A stretch of DNA of 64,000 nt from a virus, in IMG/VR virus record IMGVR_UViG_3300032223_001420, positions 22,491 to 86,490 of that record. One strand, 5' to 3'. Below, in pieces: positions 43,800 through 52,320 of the stretch; position 1 is the stretch's first letter; the number at the start of each line of letters is the position of its first letter. Under the pieces are notes generated by a model. It searched no databases. It was not told where the DNA came from and saw only the letters and a list, made by a program, of their open reading frames with translations. Position numbers and translations under genes: made by a program.

Positions 43800-46700
43800 A
43801 TGGCTAGAAAAGTCTTGCAAGATGCATACTACACGTTTGCAAATACTGCACAACAAATTATATTTAATCAGGGCATTCCACGTGAAAAATTTGTCCTGAT
43901 TACAAACGTCAGTACCAATCAGGTATTGTACAACTTTTCCGACCCATTATTGGGTATGACTGCACACAGCATATCGACTAATGGAGTATCTGGTCAAGTA
44001 TCTACTACAGTCACATTGGCATATAATACTGGTGCTATGCCAAACACCAGCAAGATTCAAGTTGTCATCGATGAGTATGAAGAGAAATTTACTCCATCCG
44101 AAGTTAATCTTGATCCGGTCAATAAATTCCGCACATCAACACCACAAGCGTTGATCGATACTGACTTTGAATACGGTTCACAATCAACCAAGTGGGAAAC
44201 AGTTGGTTTGGTTAATAATAAACCCACAGCATACGCCAACACTGGTGCTAACAACAGCAATACAAATGCTGGTTGGGGACCAATGATCATCTCTGATATT
44301 ATTGCTGTTGCGAACTCACCAACAATTAACGTTGTTACTTTAACTCCCCCTCCAGTAAACTCAGTTGTTGTTATTACAGATACAAACTGGGCACCTGCTG
44401 AAGGTACATTTATCGTTGAATCGGTTGCCACTGGTGCAATCTCACGTTTCACTTATACAGCAAAACAACGTTATTCAAGTAATACTAATGCTGCTAACGT
44501 TTCAATTTTCGTTCCAAACGTAACACAAATTGCAAATGGTAACTTCTATAACAATAATAAAATAGCGATTGCAAATGCGGTTAATTTCACAGGTGGTGCG
44601 TTAGGGCAAGGCAATAATTACATCACAACATTCCAACCACACGGCTTTACAATTGGTAATCAAATTATCATCCAAGGTGTAGGTTCATCGAATGCTGTAG
44701 CAGTAGTTAATGGTACATTCTTAGTCACTCAAGTTATTTCTAACACAGTATTCCGTATCGATTCTAACGTTGCTCATGGCTCGTCAACTGGTTTGGCTGT
44801 ATTCCCTAACCAATCGTATGTGTATCCAGCCACACGTGCAACTGTTTTACATCGTGCATATGATGGTGGTGTTGAATTCTCAACATCTGCTGAAAGTCAT
44901 AACAACCAAATCATTCGTCAAACTCGTCGTTACTTCCGTTACCAATCTGGTAAAGGTATTCAAGTATCAACTGGTACGTTGTTGAAGCCAAGTTTCCGTG
45001 TTGACGGCTTGACCAGTTCAGGCACTTTAGTTACCGTTAAAACTAAAGAACCACATTTCGTTTCACCTAACGTAGCTATCACACTTAGTGGTGAAGTTGG
45101 TACAGGATACAATGGTAACTTCCTTGTAAATCAAGTTGTTGATCCTTATACTTTCACTTATATTGCTAACTCTGTTCCAACAAATGCTGTTGCACTTGGT
45201 AACTATCGTTTATCAGCAAATACTTGGTATGGCGCAGCAAGTCGTATGGGATTGTTTGATGACCAAAATGGTATGTTCTTTGAGTTTGATGGGCAAGTAT
45301 TCTCTGCGGTAAGACGCAATTCTGTTTATCAAATTGCTGGTTACTCTTCAGCAAATAACAATAACACAACAATCAGTGGCGTTGTTGTTAATGGTATTAC
45401 TACATCATATAGCAAACAACTTACCGTTGGTGATAACATCGTTATCAAAGGTATGACTTATCGTGTTGAACATATTCGTAATGATCAAACAATGGATGTT
45501 CAACCAGCATATCGTGGTGAAGCAAATACATTACAAACTGTAGTTAGTAAGACAATCGATTTCAAAGTTCCACAGTCACAATGGAATATTGATCGTTGCG
45601 ATGGCACAGGTCCATCAGGATTCAACTTAGACCTAACTAAGATGCAAATGTTCTATATCGACTATTCTTGGTATGGTGCAGGTTTTGTTCGTTGGGGCGT
45701 TCGTGGTCCAGATGGTAATGTTATCTACATTCACAAAATGATCAATAACAACGTGAACTATGAAGCTCATATGCGTTCTGGCAACTTACCAGCACGTTAT
45801 GAAACGAATACATTCTCGAAGAAAACTAAACTCGGTTCAACACTCGGTGCTACCGATGCGACTATGAACGTTTCGGATGCTTCAGCATTCCCAACAACTG
45901 GTACAGTTTGGGTTAATGGTGGCGGTCTGTCAGAATATATTAACTACAATGGTATTTCAAATAACTTCCCAACAGGTTACACATTAAACAATCTGGTTCG
46001 TGGTCAGTTTGGTAATACAATTAACGTTACAATGACCACATCAAATTCAACACTGAATCTTGTAACTGGTTCATCGACAATCAATATTCAGCCTGGTATG
46101 TACGTTCAAAGTGCAAACATTCCACAAGCTGCTGTTATTACTAAAATTAATCCAAACGTATCGATTGAGATTAGCCAATCACCAACAATCGCTGGTGTTG
46201 GTCCTGTAACGTTTATCCCAATGGGTAACTTAGCACAAACATTCCCAGTGACTACAACAAATGCAATCGCTGTTGACTTACATGCGCCTGGTTATTCACC
46301 ACGTATCTCTCATTGGGGCACATCCGTAATTATGGATGGTCGTTACGATGACGATAAATCGTTGGTGTTTACACAAGGTATGACAGTACAAGCAAACGTT
46401 AATCCTGGACAAGCTCTTGCGTTACAAAGTTTCCGTATCGCTCCTTCTGTAAGTAATGGTACTTCTGGTGCAACATTAGGTGTGAGAGAAATTACTAATC
46501 GTATGCAGATGGTTTTGCGTACTCTTGATATGCTCTCTGGTGGTACATTCCTCGTGAAAATTGTTCTAAACTCTGCATTAAGTAACAATACTCCAATATG
46601 GTCATCTGTTGGTGGTTCGAGTTTAGCACAGTATATTAACCACACAGTTACTCCTGTTCCACAAGTAGCAAATGGAACTTTTGCATTTGGTGGTGAAACA

Positions 46701-46934
46701 TTGTTCTCTGGATTTACTAACGCATCTGGTGGTGGTTCTAACTTCACAACAACGACATTAGATTTGCCACTTGTTCGTGATATTGGCAACTCTATTATTG
46801 GTGGTGGTCAGTTGAGTCCACAAATTGGTTTCTTCCCAGATGGACCAGATATGGTTACGATTGTTGCTCAGAACATTGGTGTTTCTGCTGCTAACATCTT
46901 TACTCGTTTATCTTGGACAGAAGCACAAGCATAA
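43800..46934 (+). CDS. Large conserved virion structural protein before neck genes
   Basis: This 1044-residue protein has landmarks that I associate with a large structural protein of aquatic T4-like phages: KVLQDAYYTFANTAQQIIF at the start, TPQALIDTDFEYGSQSTKWE near 115-135, and RQTRRYFRYQSGKGIQVSTG near 378-398. Also present is FNLDLTKMQMFYIDYSWYG near 605. It is beta-rich and not repetitive. In T4 this place, before gene 13, is held by genes 10-12 and wac, so a baseplate-peripheral, fibre or whisker-like protein is possible; the sequence does not decide. Confidence 0.72.
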   Translation: MARKVLQDAYYTFANTAQQIIFNQGIPREKFVLITNVSTNQVLYNFSDPLLGMTAHSISTNGVSGQVSTTVTLAYNTGAMPNTSKIQVVIDEYEEKFTPSEVNLDPVNKFRTSTPQALIDTDFEYGSQSTKWETVGLVNNKPTAYANTGANNSNTNAGWGPMIISDIIAVANSPTINVVTLTPPPVNSVVVITDTNWAPAEGTFIVESVATGAISRFTYTAKQRYSSNTNAANVSIFVPNVTQIANGNFYNNNKIAIANAVNFTGGALGQGNNYITTFQPHGFTIGNQIIIQGVGSSNAVAVVNGTFLVTQVISNTVFRIDSNVAHGSSTGLAVFPNQSYVYPATRATVLHRAYDGGVEFSTSAESHNNQIIRQTRRYFRYQSGKGIQVSTGTLLKPSFRVDGLTSSGTLVTVKTKEPHFVSPNVAITLSGEVGTGYNGNFLVNQVVDPYTFTYIANSVPTNAVALGNYRLSANTWYGAASRMGLFDDQNGMFFEFDGQVFSAVRRNSVYQIAGYSSANNNNTTISGVVVNGITTSYSKQLTVGDNIVIKGMTYRVEHIRNDQTMDVQPAYRGEANTLQTVVSKTIDFKVPQSQWNIDRCDGTGPSGFNLDLTKMQMFYIDYSWYGAGFVRWGVRGPDGNVIYIHKMINNNVNYEAHMRSGNLPARYETNTFSKKTKLGSTLGATDATMNVSDASAFPTTGTVWVNGGGLSEYINYNGISNNFPTGYTLNNLVRGQFGNTINVTMTTSNSTLNLVTGSSTINIQPGMYVQSANIPQAAVITKINPNVSIEISQSPTIAGVGPVTFIPMGNLAQTFPVTTTNAIAVDLHAPGYSPRISHWGTSVIMDGRYDDDKSLVFTQGMTVQANVNPGQALALQSFRIAPSVSNGTSGATLGVREITNRMQMVLRTLDMLSGGTFLVKIVLNSALSNNTPIWSSVGGSSLAQYINHTVTPVPQVANGTFAFGGETLFSGFTNASGGGSNFTTTTLDLPLVRDIGNSIIGGGQLSPQIGFFPDGPDMVTIVAQNIGVSAANIFTRLSWTEAQA

Positions 46935-46937
46935 CAA

Positions 46938-47891
46938 ATGGCACATCCTACTACAAGAGCCCAGTTTAAAACTTACTGTTTACGTAAGCTGGGCTTTCCC
47001 GTTATCGAAATTAATGTAGACGATGACCAGGTAGAAGACCGTATTGATGAAGCACTTTCATTTTGGGGTGACTATCATTATGACGGTACAGAGAAAATTT
47101 TTATGAAACACTGTATCACAGCCGAGGACATAAATCGACAATGGATTTATTGTCCCGATGCTGTGCAGTTTGTTACCGGTATTATGCCATTTGATCAGTC
47201 GAATGCATCAATCAATATGTTCGACTTGCGTTATCAGTTGCGTTTGCATGATTTGTATGACTTTACATCTGTATCGTATGTGTCATATGAAATCACTATG
47301 CAACATTTACGCACATTGAATTTATTGTTTTCTGGCACTCCACAGTTTAGATTTAATCGTCATCAAAACAAAGTGTTCTTAGACATCGATTGGACACGTG
47401 ATGTTCAACCAGGTGACTATGTTATTGTCGAATGTTATCGTACTTTACAACCCGACACGGTTACTTTAACTGGTACTGCATCTTGCGCTCCAGGATCAAA
47501 TACCGTTACAGGTGTAGGTACAGTATTTGATCAGGAAGTTTTGCCATTCGATTTTATTAATATTGGTGGTGAAACAAAACAAATAGGTAATGTTAATTCA
47601 CCTACTAGTTTAACTTTGATAGGACCACCAACACAAACACACACGAATGCAACTGTTACTGTTGATGGTGTCTCTGGTGTTTGGAACGATAGGTTCTTGA
47701 AAAAGTATGGTACCGCATTAATTAAACGTCAATGGGGTGCTAATCTTAAAAAGTTTGCTGGTATTCAAATGCCAGGTGGTGTCACATTAAATGGTCAACA
47801 AATTTACGATGAAGCGATACAAGAAATAAAAGATATGGAAGATGAAATGTATCAAATGGGTTCATTGCCTTCTGAGATATTCGTGGGCTAA
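46938..47891 (+). CDS. gp13: Neck protein gp13
   Basis: This 317-residue protein matches the gp13 family: RAQFKTYCLRKLGFPVIEIN, then DQVEDRIDEALSFWGDYHYDG, and a later RFNRHQNKVFLDIDW strand. The C-terminus has FLKKYGTALIKRQWGANLKKF. Length is near T4 gp13 (309). With gp14 it closes the filled head and provides the tail docking platform. A beta segment at about 175-235 (NTVTGVGTVFDQEVLPFDFI) looks like an inserted small domain. Confidence 0.93.
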   Translation: MAHPTTRAQFKTYCLRKLGFPVIEINVDDDQVEDRIDEALSFWGDYHYDGTEKIFMKHCITAEDINRQWIYCPDAVQFVTGIMPFDQSNASINMFDLRYQLRLHDLYDFTSVSYVSYEITMQHLRTLNLLFSGTPQFRFNRHQNKVFLDIDWTRDVQPGDYVIVECYRTLQPDTVTLTGTASCAPGSNTVTGVGTVFDQEVLPFDFINIGGETKQIGNVNSPTSLTLIGPPTQTHTNATVTVDGVSGVWNDRFLKKYGTALIKRQWGANLKKFAGIQMPGGVTLNGQQIYDEAIQEIKDMEDEMYQMGSLPSEIFVG

Positions 47892-47893
47892 AT

Positions 47894-48784
47894 GTGGCAA
47901 CTAATTTTTACTTTCAGAATTTTCCTGCGAACCAGATAACCTCCGAGCAACTGCTCGTAGAGGACCTGGTAATTGAAGCATTAAAAATTTATGGCATGGA
48001 TGTTTATTACTTGCCAAGAACTACACGTGATCAAGTAGATTATCTTTTTGGTGAAGACCCACTCAAAGAATATCGTACTGCTCATCCGATTGAAATGTAT
48101 CTTGAAAACGTTACAGGTATGGATGGTGAGCAAGACTTCATTTCCAAGTTTGGTTTAGAGATTCGAGATGAAGCCACTTTCTTAGTTTCACGTTTACGTT
48201 TCCAATATACCGTTGATGGATATGTTCGCCCACGTGAAGGTGATTTAGTTTTTGTTCCTCTGCTCAATAACTTCTTCGAGATTACATTCGTAGAACACGA
48301 AAACCAACAGACCATGTTTTATACATTAGGTCGTGGTCGTGGTGGTAATGTCTACGTGTATGCTCTTAAAATGAAACAGTATGTATTCTCTAACGAGATT
48401 ATTGAAACTGGCGTTCCTATGATTGATGACCAGATTATTGATTACTATCCAAAAACAAGAGTTTATCTTAATAATGGCAGTGGCAACTACAATCAAGATG
48501 AAGTTGTATATCAAGGTTCAAGTTTAACTACCGCAACAGCACAAGCACTTGTTCATGGTAGTGTAACCGGTCAATATGTTGATGTCTATCGTGTTCAAGG
48601 TGATTTATCTACATCAGCCAATTTAGTTGGTGCAACAACTGGAACACAATGGAGAATTAACCTCGTTTCAGATTCGGTAATAGCGAATAATATATTTGAA
48701 GATATTAATGATAACGCACGAATTCAAGCTAGTTCGGATGGAATCATTGACTTTACGGAACAGAATCCGTTTGGAGAACCGTAA
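47894..48784 (+). CDS. gp14: Neck protein gp14, GTG start
   Basis: This 296-residue protein has gp14 landmarks: LLVEDLVIEALKIYGMDVYYLPR, PIEMYLENVTGMDGE and FEITFVEHENQ. The in-frame start is GTG at 47894; the ATG two bases earlier is out of frame. It lies 2 bases after the gp13 stop, so translation is probably coupled. Residues about 192-257 carry a segment (YNQDEVVYQG, TATAQALVHG) that resembles segments in gp8 and gp15. T4 gp14 is 256 residues. Confidence 0.92.
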   Translation: MATNFYFQNFPANQITSEQLLVEDLVIEALKIYGMDVYYLPRTTRDQVDYLFGEDPLKEYRTAHPIEMYLENVTGMDGEQDFISKFGLEIRDEATFLVSRLRFQYTVDGYVRPREGDLVFVPLLNNFFEITFVEHENQQTMFYTLGRGRGGNVYVYALKMKQYVFSNEIIETGVPMIDDQIIDYYPKTRVYLNNGSGNYNQDEVVYQGSSLTTATAQALVHGSVTGQYVDVYRVQGDLSTSANLVGATTGTQWRINLVSDSVIANNIFEDINDNARIQASSDGIIDFTEQNPFGEP

Positions 48785-49785
48785 TGTTAGGTAATGCTCA
48801 GTTTTATCATCGCACCATTCGTAAGATGGTCGTTATATTTGGAACACTCTTTAATGATTTAGAGATTGTTCGCTACACTCAAGCTGGTGTACCAAAAGAA
48901 AAATGGAAAATTCCATTGTCTTTTGCACCCAAAGAAAGATTTTTAACAGCAATCACATCTGATCCGAATCTTATTAAGTCGGTTAATTCTGTAGTTCCAC
49001 GCATGTCATTTAATCTTGACAGTTTGGATTATGATGTTAATCGTAAACAAGTATCAACACTTCGCAACTTTTCTCAAAAAGATGCCAGTTCTGTAAACGC
49101 ACAGTTTGTTCCTATACCTTACAACTATCAGTTTTCGTTGTCGATCTATGTTCGCAACATGGAAGACGGAACACAAATACTAGAACAGATTTTACCATTC
49201 TTCACACCAGACTTTAATGTTACGGTAGATTTTATTCCTGAAATGGACCAAAAATATAATGTACCTATTATATTGAATTCGGTTTCATCAACAGTCGAAT
49301 TTGAAGGTGCTGAGAATGAAGGTTCGACACGATTGATAATGTGGGATTTATCATTTACAGCTAAAGGCTTTATATGGCCACCTGTCAAATCTGGTAAACT
49401 TATTAAGTCGGCTAATACAAATATATTAAATGATCAAACTGTACAAGCATTACAAAAAGTTTATGTTGACTTTCCAAATGGTTTTGGTGTTTACAATCAA
49501 GGTGAAATCGTTCGAGTAAATGGAAGTGACTTATCAGGTACAGTTGATTATTTCAGCAATACATCGAGCGGCGTATTAGTTATTACCAATGCCAACAAGA
49601 CCATAAAAGTTGGTGATAATATTGTAGGAGATTACTCTGGTGCATCATACAATGTACTTGTTACTGATGTGAATTCGTTGAATGTCGTACAAGTTGTAAC
49701 ACAGACTAATCCAACATCTGCTTCACCTGTTGACTTATATGGTTTCACTGAAACAATTTTAGAATATCCTAATACTTTACCATGA
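48784..49785 (+). CDS. gp15: Tail sheath stabiliser / completion protein gp15
   Basis: This 333-residue protein opens with LGNAQFYHRTIRKMVVIFGTLFND, then PKERFLTAITSDPNL and a core PYNYQFSLSIYVRNMEDGTQILEQILPFFTP. These are typical of gp15, which caps the finished sheath and joins the neck. T4 gp15 is 272 residues; the extra residues about 231-330 form a beta extension with YNQGEIVRVNG. Stop and next start overlap as ATGA. Confidence 0.92.
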   Translation: MLGNAQFYHRTIRKMVVIFGTLFNDLEIVRYTQAGVPKEKWKIPLSFAPKERFLTAITSDPNLIKSVNSVVPRMSFNLDSLDYDVNRKQVSTLRNFSQKDASSVNAQFVPIPYNYQFSLSIYVRNMEDGTQILEQILPFFTPDFNVTVDFIPEMDQKYNVPIILNSVSSTVEFEGAENEGSTRLIMWDLSFTAKGFIWPPVKSGKLIKSANTNILNDQTVQALQKVYVDFPNGFGVYNQGEIVRVNGSDLSGTVDYFSNTSSGVLVITNANKTIKVGDNIVGDYSGASYNVLVTDVNSLNVVQVVTQTNPTSASPVDLYGFTETILEYPNTLP

Positions 49786-50189
49786 AAAAATTAAATGAAA
49801 ATTTCTCGGATATCTTTGATATAGAACCGATTGAAGTAGAAAAGAAAATAGAAAAACAACCATTGGCGGTTGTTGAGACTGGTGATGCTGTAATTAATGA
49901 TACCGAATTTGCTCGTAACAATATTAAACAATTGATTGATACCGGCAATAAGTCATTAGAGCAATTAGCTCTTATAGCAGATCAATCTGAACATCCACGT
50001 GCATTTGAAGTTTTAGCTGGTCTGATGAAGAACTTAGCTGATATGAATAAAGATTTATTAGAACTTCAAAAGCGCAAACGAGACTTGGCACCAAAAGAAA
50101 CAGCACCAGCAAATGGAGTGAGCATAGATAAAGCAGTGTTTGTTGGTAATACCGCCGAATTGGTAAAAATGCTTAAATCAAATAAATAG
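49782..50189 (+). CDS. gp16: Terminase small subunit gp16
   Basis: This 135-residue protein is acidic at its N-terminus, has a central coiled coil (ARNNIKQLIDTGNKSLEQL and HPRAFEVLAGLMKNLADMN), then a Lys-rich region and a short C-terminus, as in T4 gp16 (164). It recognises concatemeric DNA and stimulates gp17. Translation is coupled to gp15. It is separated from gp17 by a Dps-like gene. Confidence 0.9.
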   Translation: MKKLNENFSDIFDIEPIEVEKKIEKQPLAVVETGDAVINDTEFARNNIKQLIDTGNKSLEQLALIADQSEHPRAFEVLAGLMKNLADMNKDLLELQKRKRDLAPKETAPANGVSIDKAVFVGNTAELVKMLKSNK

Positions 50190-50196
50190 GAACACT

Positions 50197-50631
50197 ATGG
50201 AAAAACTTATCTCTCAACTCAAAACAATTCTTGGTACAAACTTTGCTTTGTATATTAAAATACATGGTTACCATTGGAACATCGAAGGTTCTAATTTTCC
50301 ACAGTATCATGAATTCTTAAATGATTTCTATGAGCAAGTGTGGGCACAGACTGATGACATCGCAGAAAAACTTCGTGCATTAGGTTCATACGCTCCAGGT
50401 TCACTTGCTCGTATGTTAGAACTAGCAGACATTCAAGAAGCATCTTCTATACCAGATGCAATGGCTATGATGCGTGATTTAGAAACCGACAATGAACGTT
50501 ACATCATTCATCTTCGTGCTGGTATCATTGCCGCTGATGCTGCTGGTGAACCTGCTGTTGGTAATTTTTTACAAGATTTGTTAGGCGCACATCAGAAAAA
50601 AGGTTGGATGTTAAAAAGCATCATAAAATAA
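50197..50631 (+). CDS. Dps-like ferritin-family protein
   Basis: This 144-residue protein has the Dps/ferritin pattern. His26 (in YHWNIEG), His38, Asp53 and Glu57 match the positions and spacing of four of five ferroxidase ligands in E. coli Dps (His51, His63, Asp78, Glu82). The fifth place (Asp67) is Asn42, with Asp43 next to it. Dps proteins oxidise and store iron and protect DNA in 12-subunit shells. No Lys-rich DNA-binding tail is present. The gene sits between the terminase subunits, 7 bases after gp16 and 3 before gp17, so it is expressed late. Its role may be protection of packaging DNA from oxidative damage; this is inference. Confidence 0.88.
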   Translation: MEKLISQLKTILGTNFALYIKIHGYHWNIEGSNFPQYHEFLNDFYEQVWAQTDDIAEKLRALGSYAPGSLARMLELADIQEASSIPDAMAMMRDLETDNERYIIHLRAGIIAADAAGEPAVGNFLQDLLGAHQKKGWMLKSIIK

Positions 50632-50634
50632 ATT

Positions 50635-52266
50635 ATGGATGACGGATATTTAGGAAATTCTAGGCTCAAAAGAACTGGAACTGAACTATCCTACACGCAA
50701 GAACAAGTAGAAGAAATATTAAAGTGTACTGAAGACCCAGTATACTTTATTAAAAACTACGTCAAGATTGTCAACGTTGACCGTGGTCTTATCCCATTTG
50801 ACATGTGGGATTTTCAAGAAGACATGGTTCGTACCTTTCATGAAAATCGATTTACGATTGCAAAGATGCCCCGACAGGTTGGTAAAACAACTACCACTGT
50901 CGGGTATATGCTTTGGGCAGCAATCTTCAATGAAGAATACATGATTGGTATCCTTGCTAACAAAGGGCAGTTAGCACGTGATATTCTAAGTCGTATTCAA
51001 AAAGCATACGAATATCTACCACAATGGTTGCAACAAGGTATCATGACTTGGAACAAAGGCTCTCTTGAATTGGAGAATGGTTCTAAGATATTTGCTTACG
51101 CAACATCAGCAGCAGGTGTTCGTGGTGGTACATATAACTTGATCTTCTTGGACGAATTTGCGTTCGTTCCACACAACATGGCAGTTGAGTTCTTCACATC
51201 AACATATCCTGTTATCTCTTCTGGTCAAACATCTAAAGTAATTATCGTTTCAACTCCTAATGGATTGAATCTATTCTATAAGATGTGGACCGATGCAATC
51301 GAAGGGCGTTCGACATATAAGACTGTAGAGATTCATTGGTCACAAGTTCCTGGTCGTGATGCAAAGTGGAAAGAAGAAACGATACGGAACACATCTGAAG
51401 AACAGTTCCGACAAGAATTTGAAACTGAGTTTATTGGTTCTTCAGCCACGCTCATTTCTGGTGCAAAACTTCGTTCACTTGCATTCCATGATCCGATTGC
51501 GATGGAAGAAAACTTTAACGTTTATGAGCAACCGATGCCTAGACGATTATATATTGCTACAGTAGATTGCTCAGAAGGTGTAAATCTAGACTATTCTACT
51601 ATCAATGTAATCGATGCTACACAAGCACCATATCGGCAAGTTGCACGATACCGAAATAACAAGTTACCTTTATTGTTCTTTCCAACAGTCATCTATTCGA
51701 TTGCTAAACGTTATAACGAAGCATTCGTATTGGTAGAAACGAATAACGTAGGGCAGCAAGTAGTAGATATTCTACACTATGACCTAGAATATGAAAACAT
51801 TTATAAGACTGAGCAGCATCATATCAAAGGGCAGTCCATCTCATCAGGATTTAAAAGATCAACTTCGTTTGGTATTAAGACAACCAAGTCCGTCAAAAAG
51901 ATTGGTTGTGCCAACTTAAAGACTCTGGTGGAGAATGACAAGTTAATTATCAACGATTTTGACACAATTAACGAGATGAATACCTTTGTTCGAGTTCGGG
52001 ATTCATACGCAGCAGAAGAAGGCAGCAACGACGATATCGTTATGGGATTGGTTTTATTTGCTTGGTTGACAGCACAGACGTTCTTTAAAGACTCCACGAA
52101 CATCGATATTCGCAAAATGATGCTGGAAGAACAGAATATGTTGATTGACGAATCTATGACACCGTTTGGCTTCATAGAAGACGGATTAAGAGAAGAAGTT
52201 GAGGATGATGGCGATGACCGTTGGCATTTTGCTGAAAAGCGTGGGTTCCCAATGTCAAGATTGTAA
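50635..52266 (+). CDS. gp17: Terminase large subunit gp17 (ATPase and nuclease)
   Basis: This 543-residue protein has a Walker A at 79-86 (PRQVGKTT, Lys84), Walker B LIFLDE at 169-174, and a coupling motif STP at 206-208. The C-terminal RNase H-like nuclease has Asp311 (VDCSEG), Glu368 (VETNN) and Asp467 (NDD), matching the T4 triad order. It pumps DNA into the prohead at the portal and cuts the concatemer. T4 gp17 is 610 residues; the difference is at the termini. Confidence 0.97.
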   Translation: MDDGYLGNSRLKRTGTELSYTQEQVEEILKCTEDPVYFIKNYVKIVNVDRGLIPFDMWDFQEDMVRTFHENRFTIAKMPRQVGKTTTTVGYMLWAAIFNEEYMIGILANKGQLARDILSRIQKAYEYLPQWLQQGIMTWNKGSLELENGSKIFAYATSAAGVRGGTYNLIFLDEFAFVPHNMAVEFFTSTYPVISSGQTSKVIIVSTPNGLNLFYKMWTDAIEGRSTYKTVEIHWSQVPGRDAKWKEETIRNTSEEQFRQEFETEFIGSSATLISGAKLRSLAFHDPIAMEENFNVYEQPMPRRLYIATVDCSEGVNLDYSTINVIDATQAPYRQVARYRNNKLPLLFFPTVIYSIAKRYNEAFVLVETNNVGQQVVDILHYDLEYENIYKTEQHHIKGQSISSGFKRSTSFGIKTTKSVKKIGCANLKTLVENDKLIINDFDTINEMNTFVRVRDSYAAEEGSNDDIVMGLVLFAWLTAQTFFKDSTNIDIRKMMLEEQNMLIDESMTPFGFIEDGLREEVEDDGDDRWHFAEKRGFPMSRL

Positions 52267-52270
52267 AAAA

Positions 52271-52277
52271 CTAAATA
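52271..52277 (+). promoter_or_regulatory. Late-promoter-like CTAAATA for the sheath gene
   Basis: CTAAATACAG lies 43 bases before the gp18 ATG, with AAAGGAG as ribosome site at 52308-52314. A separate promoter fits the high need for sheath protein. Confidence 0.55.
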
Positions 52278-52320
52278 CAGTATCAAAGACAATTGACCCA
52301 ACAATTAAAGGAGAAATCCA

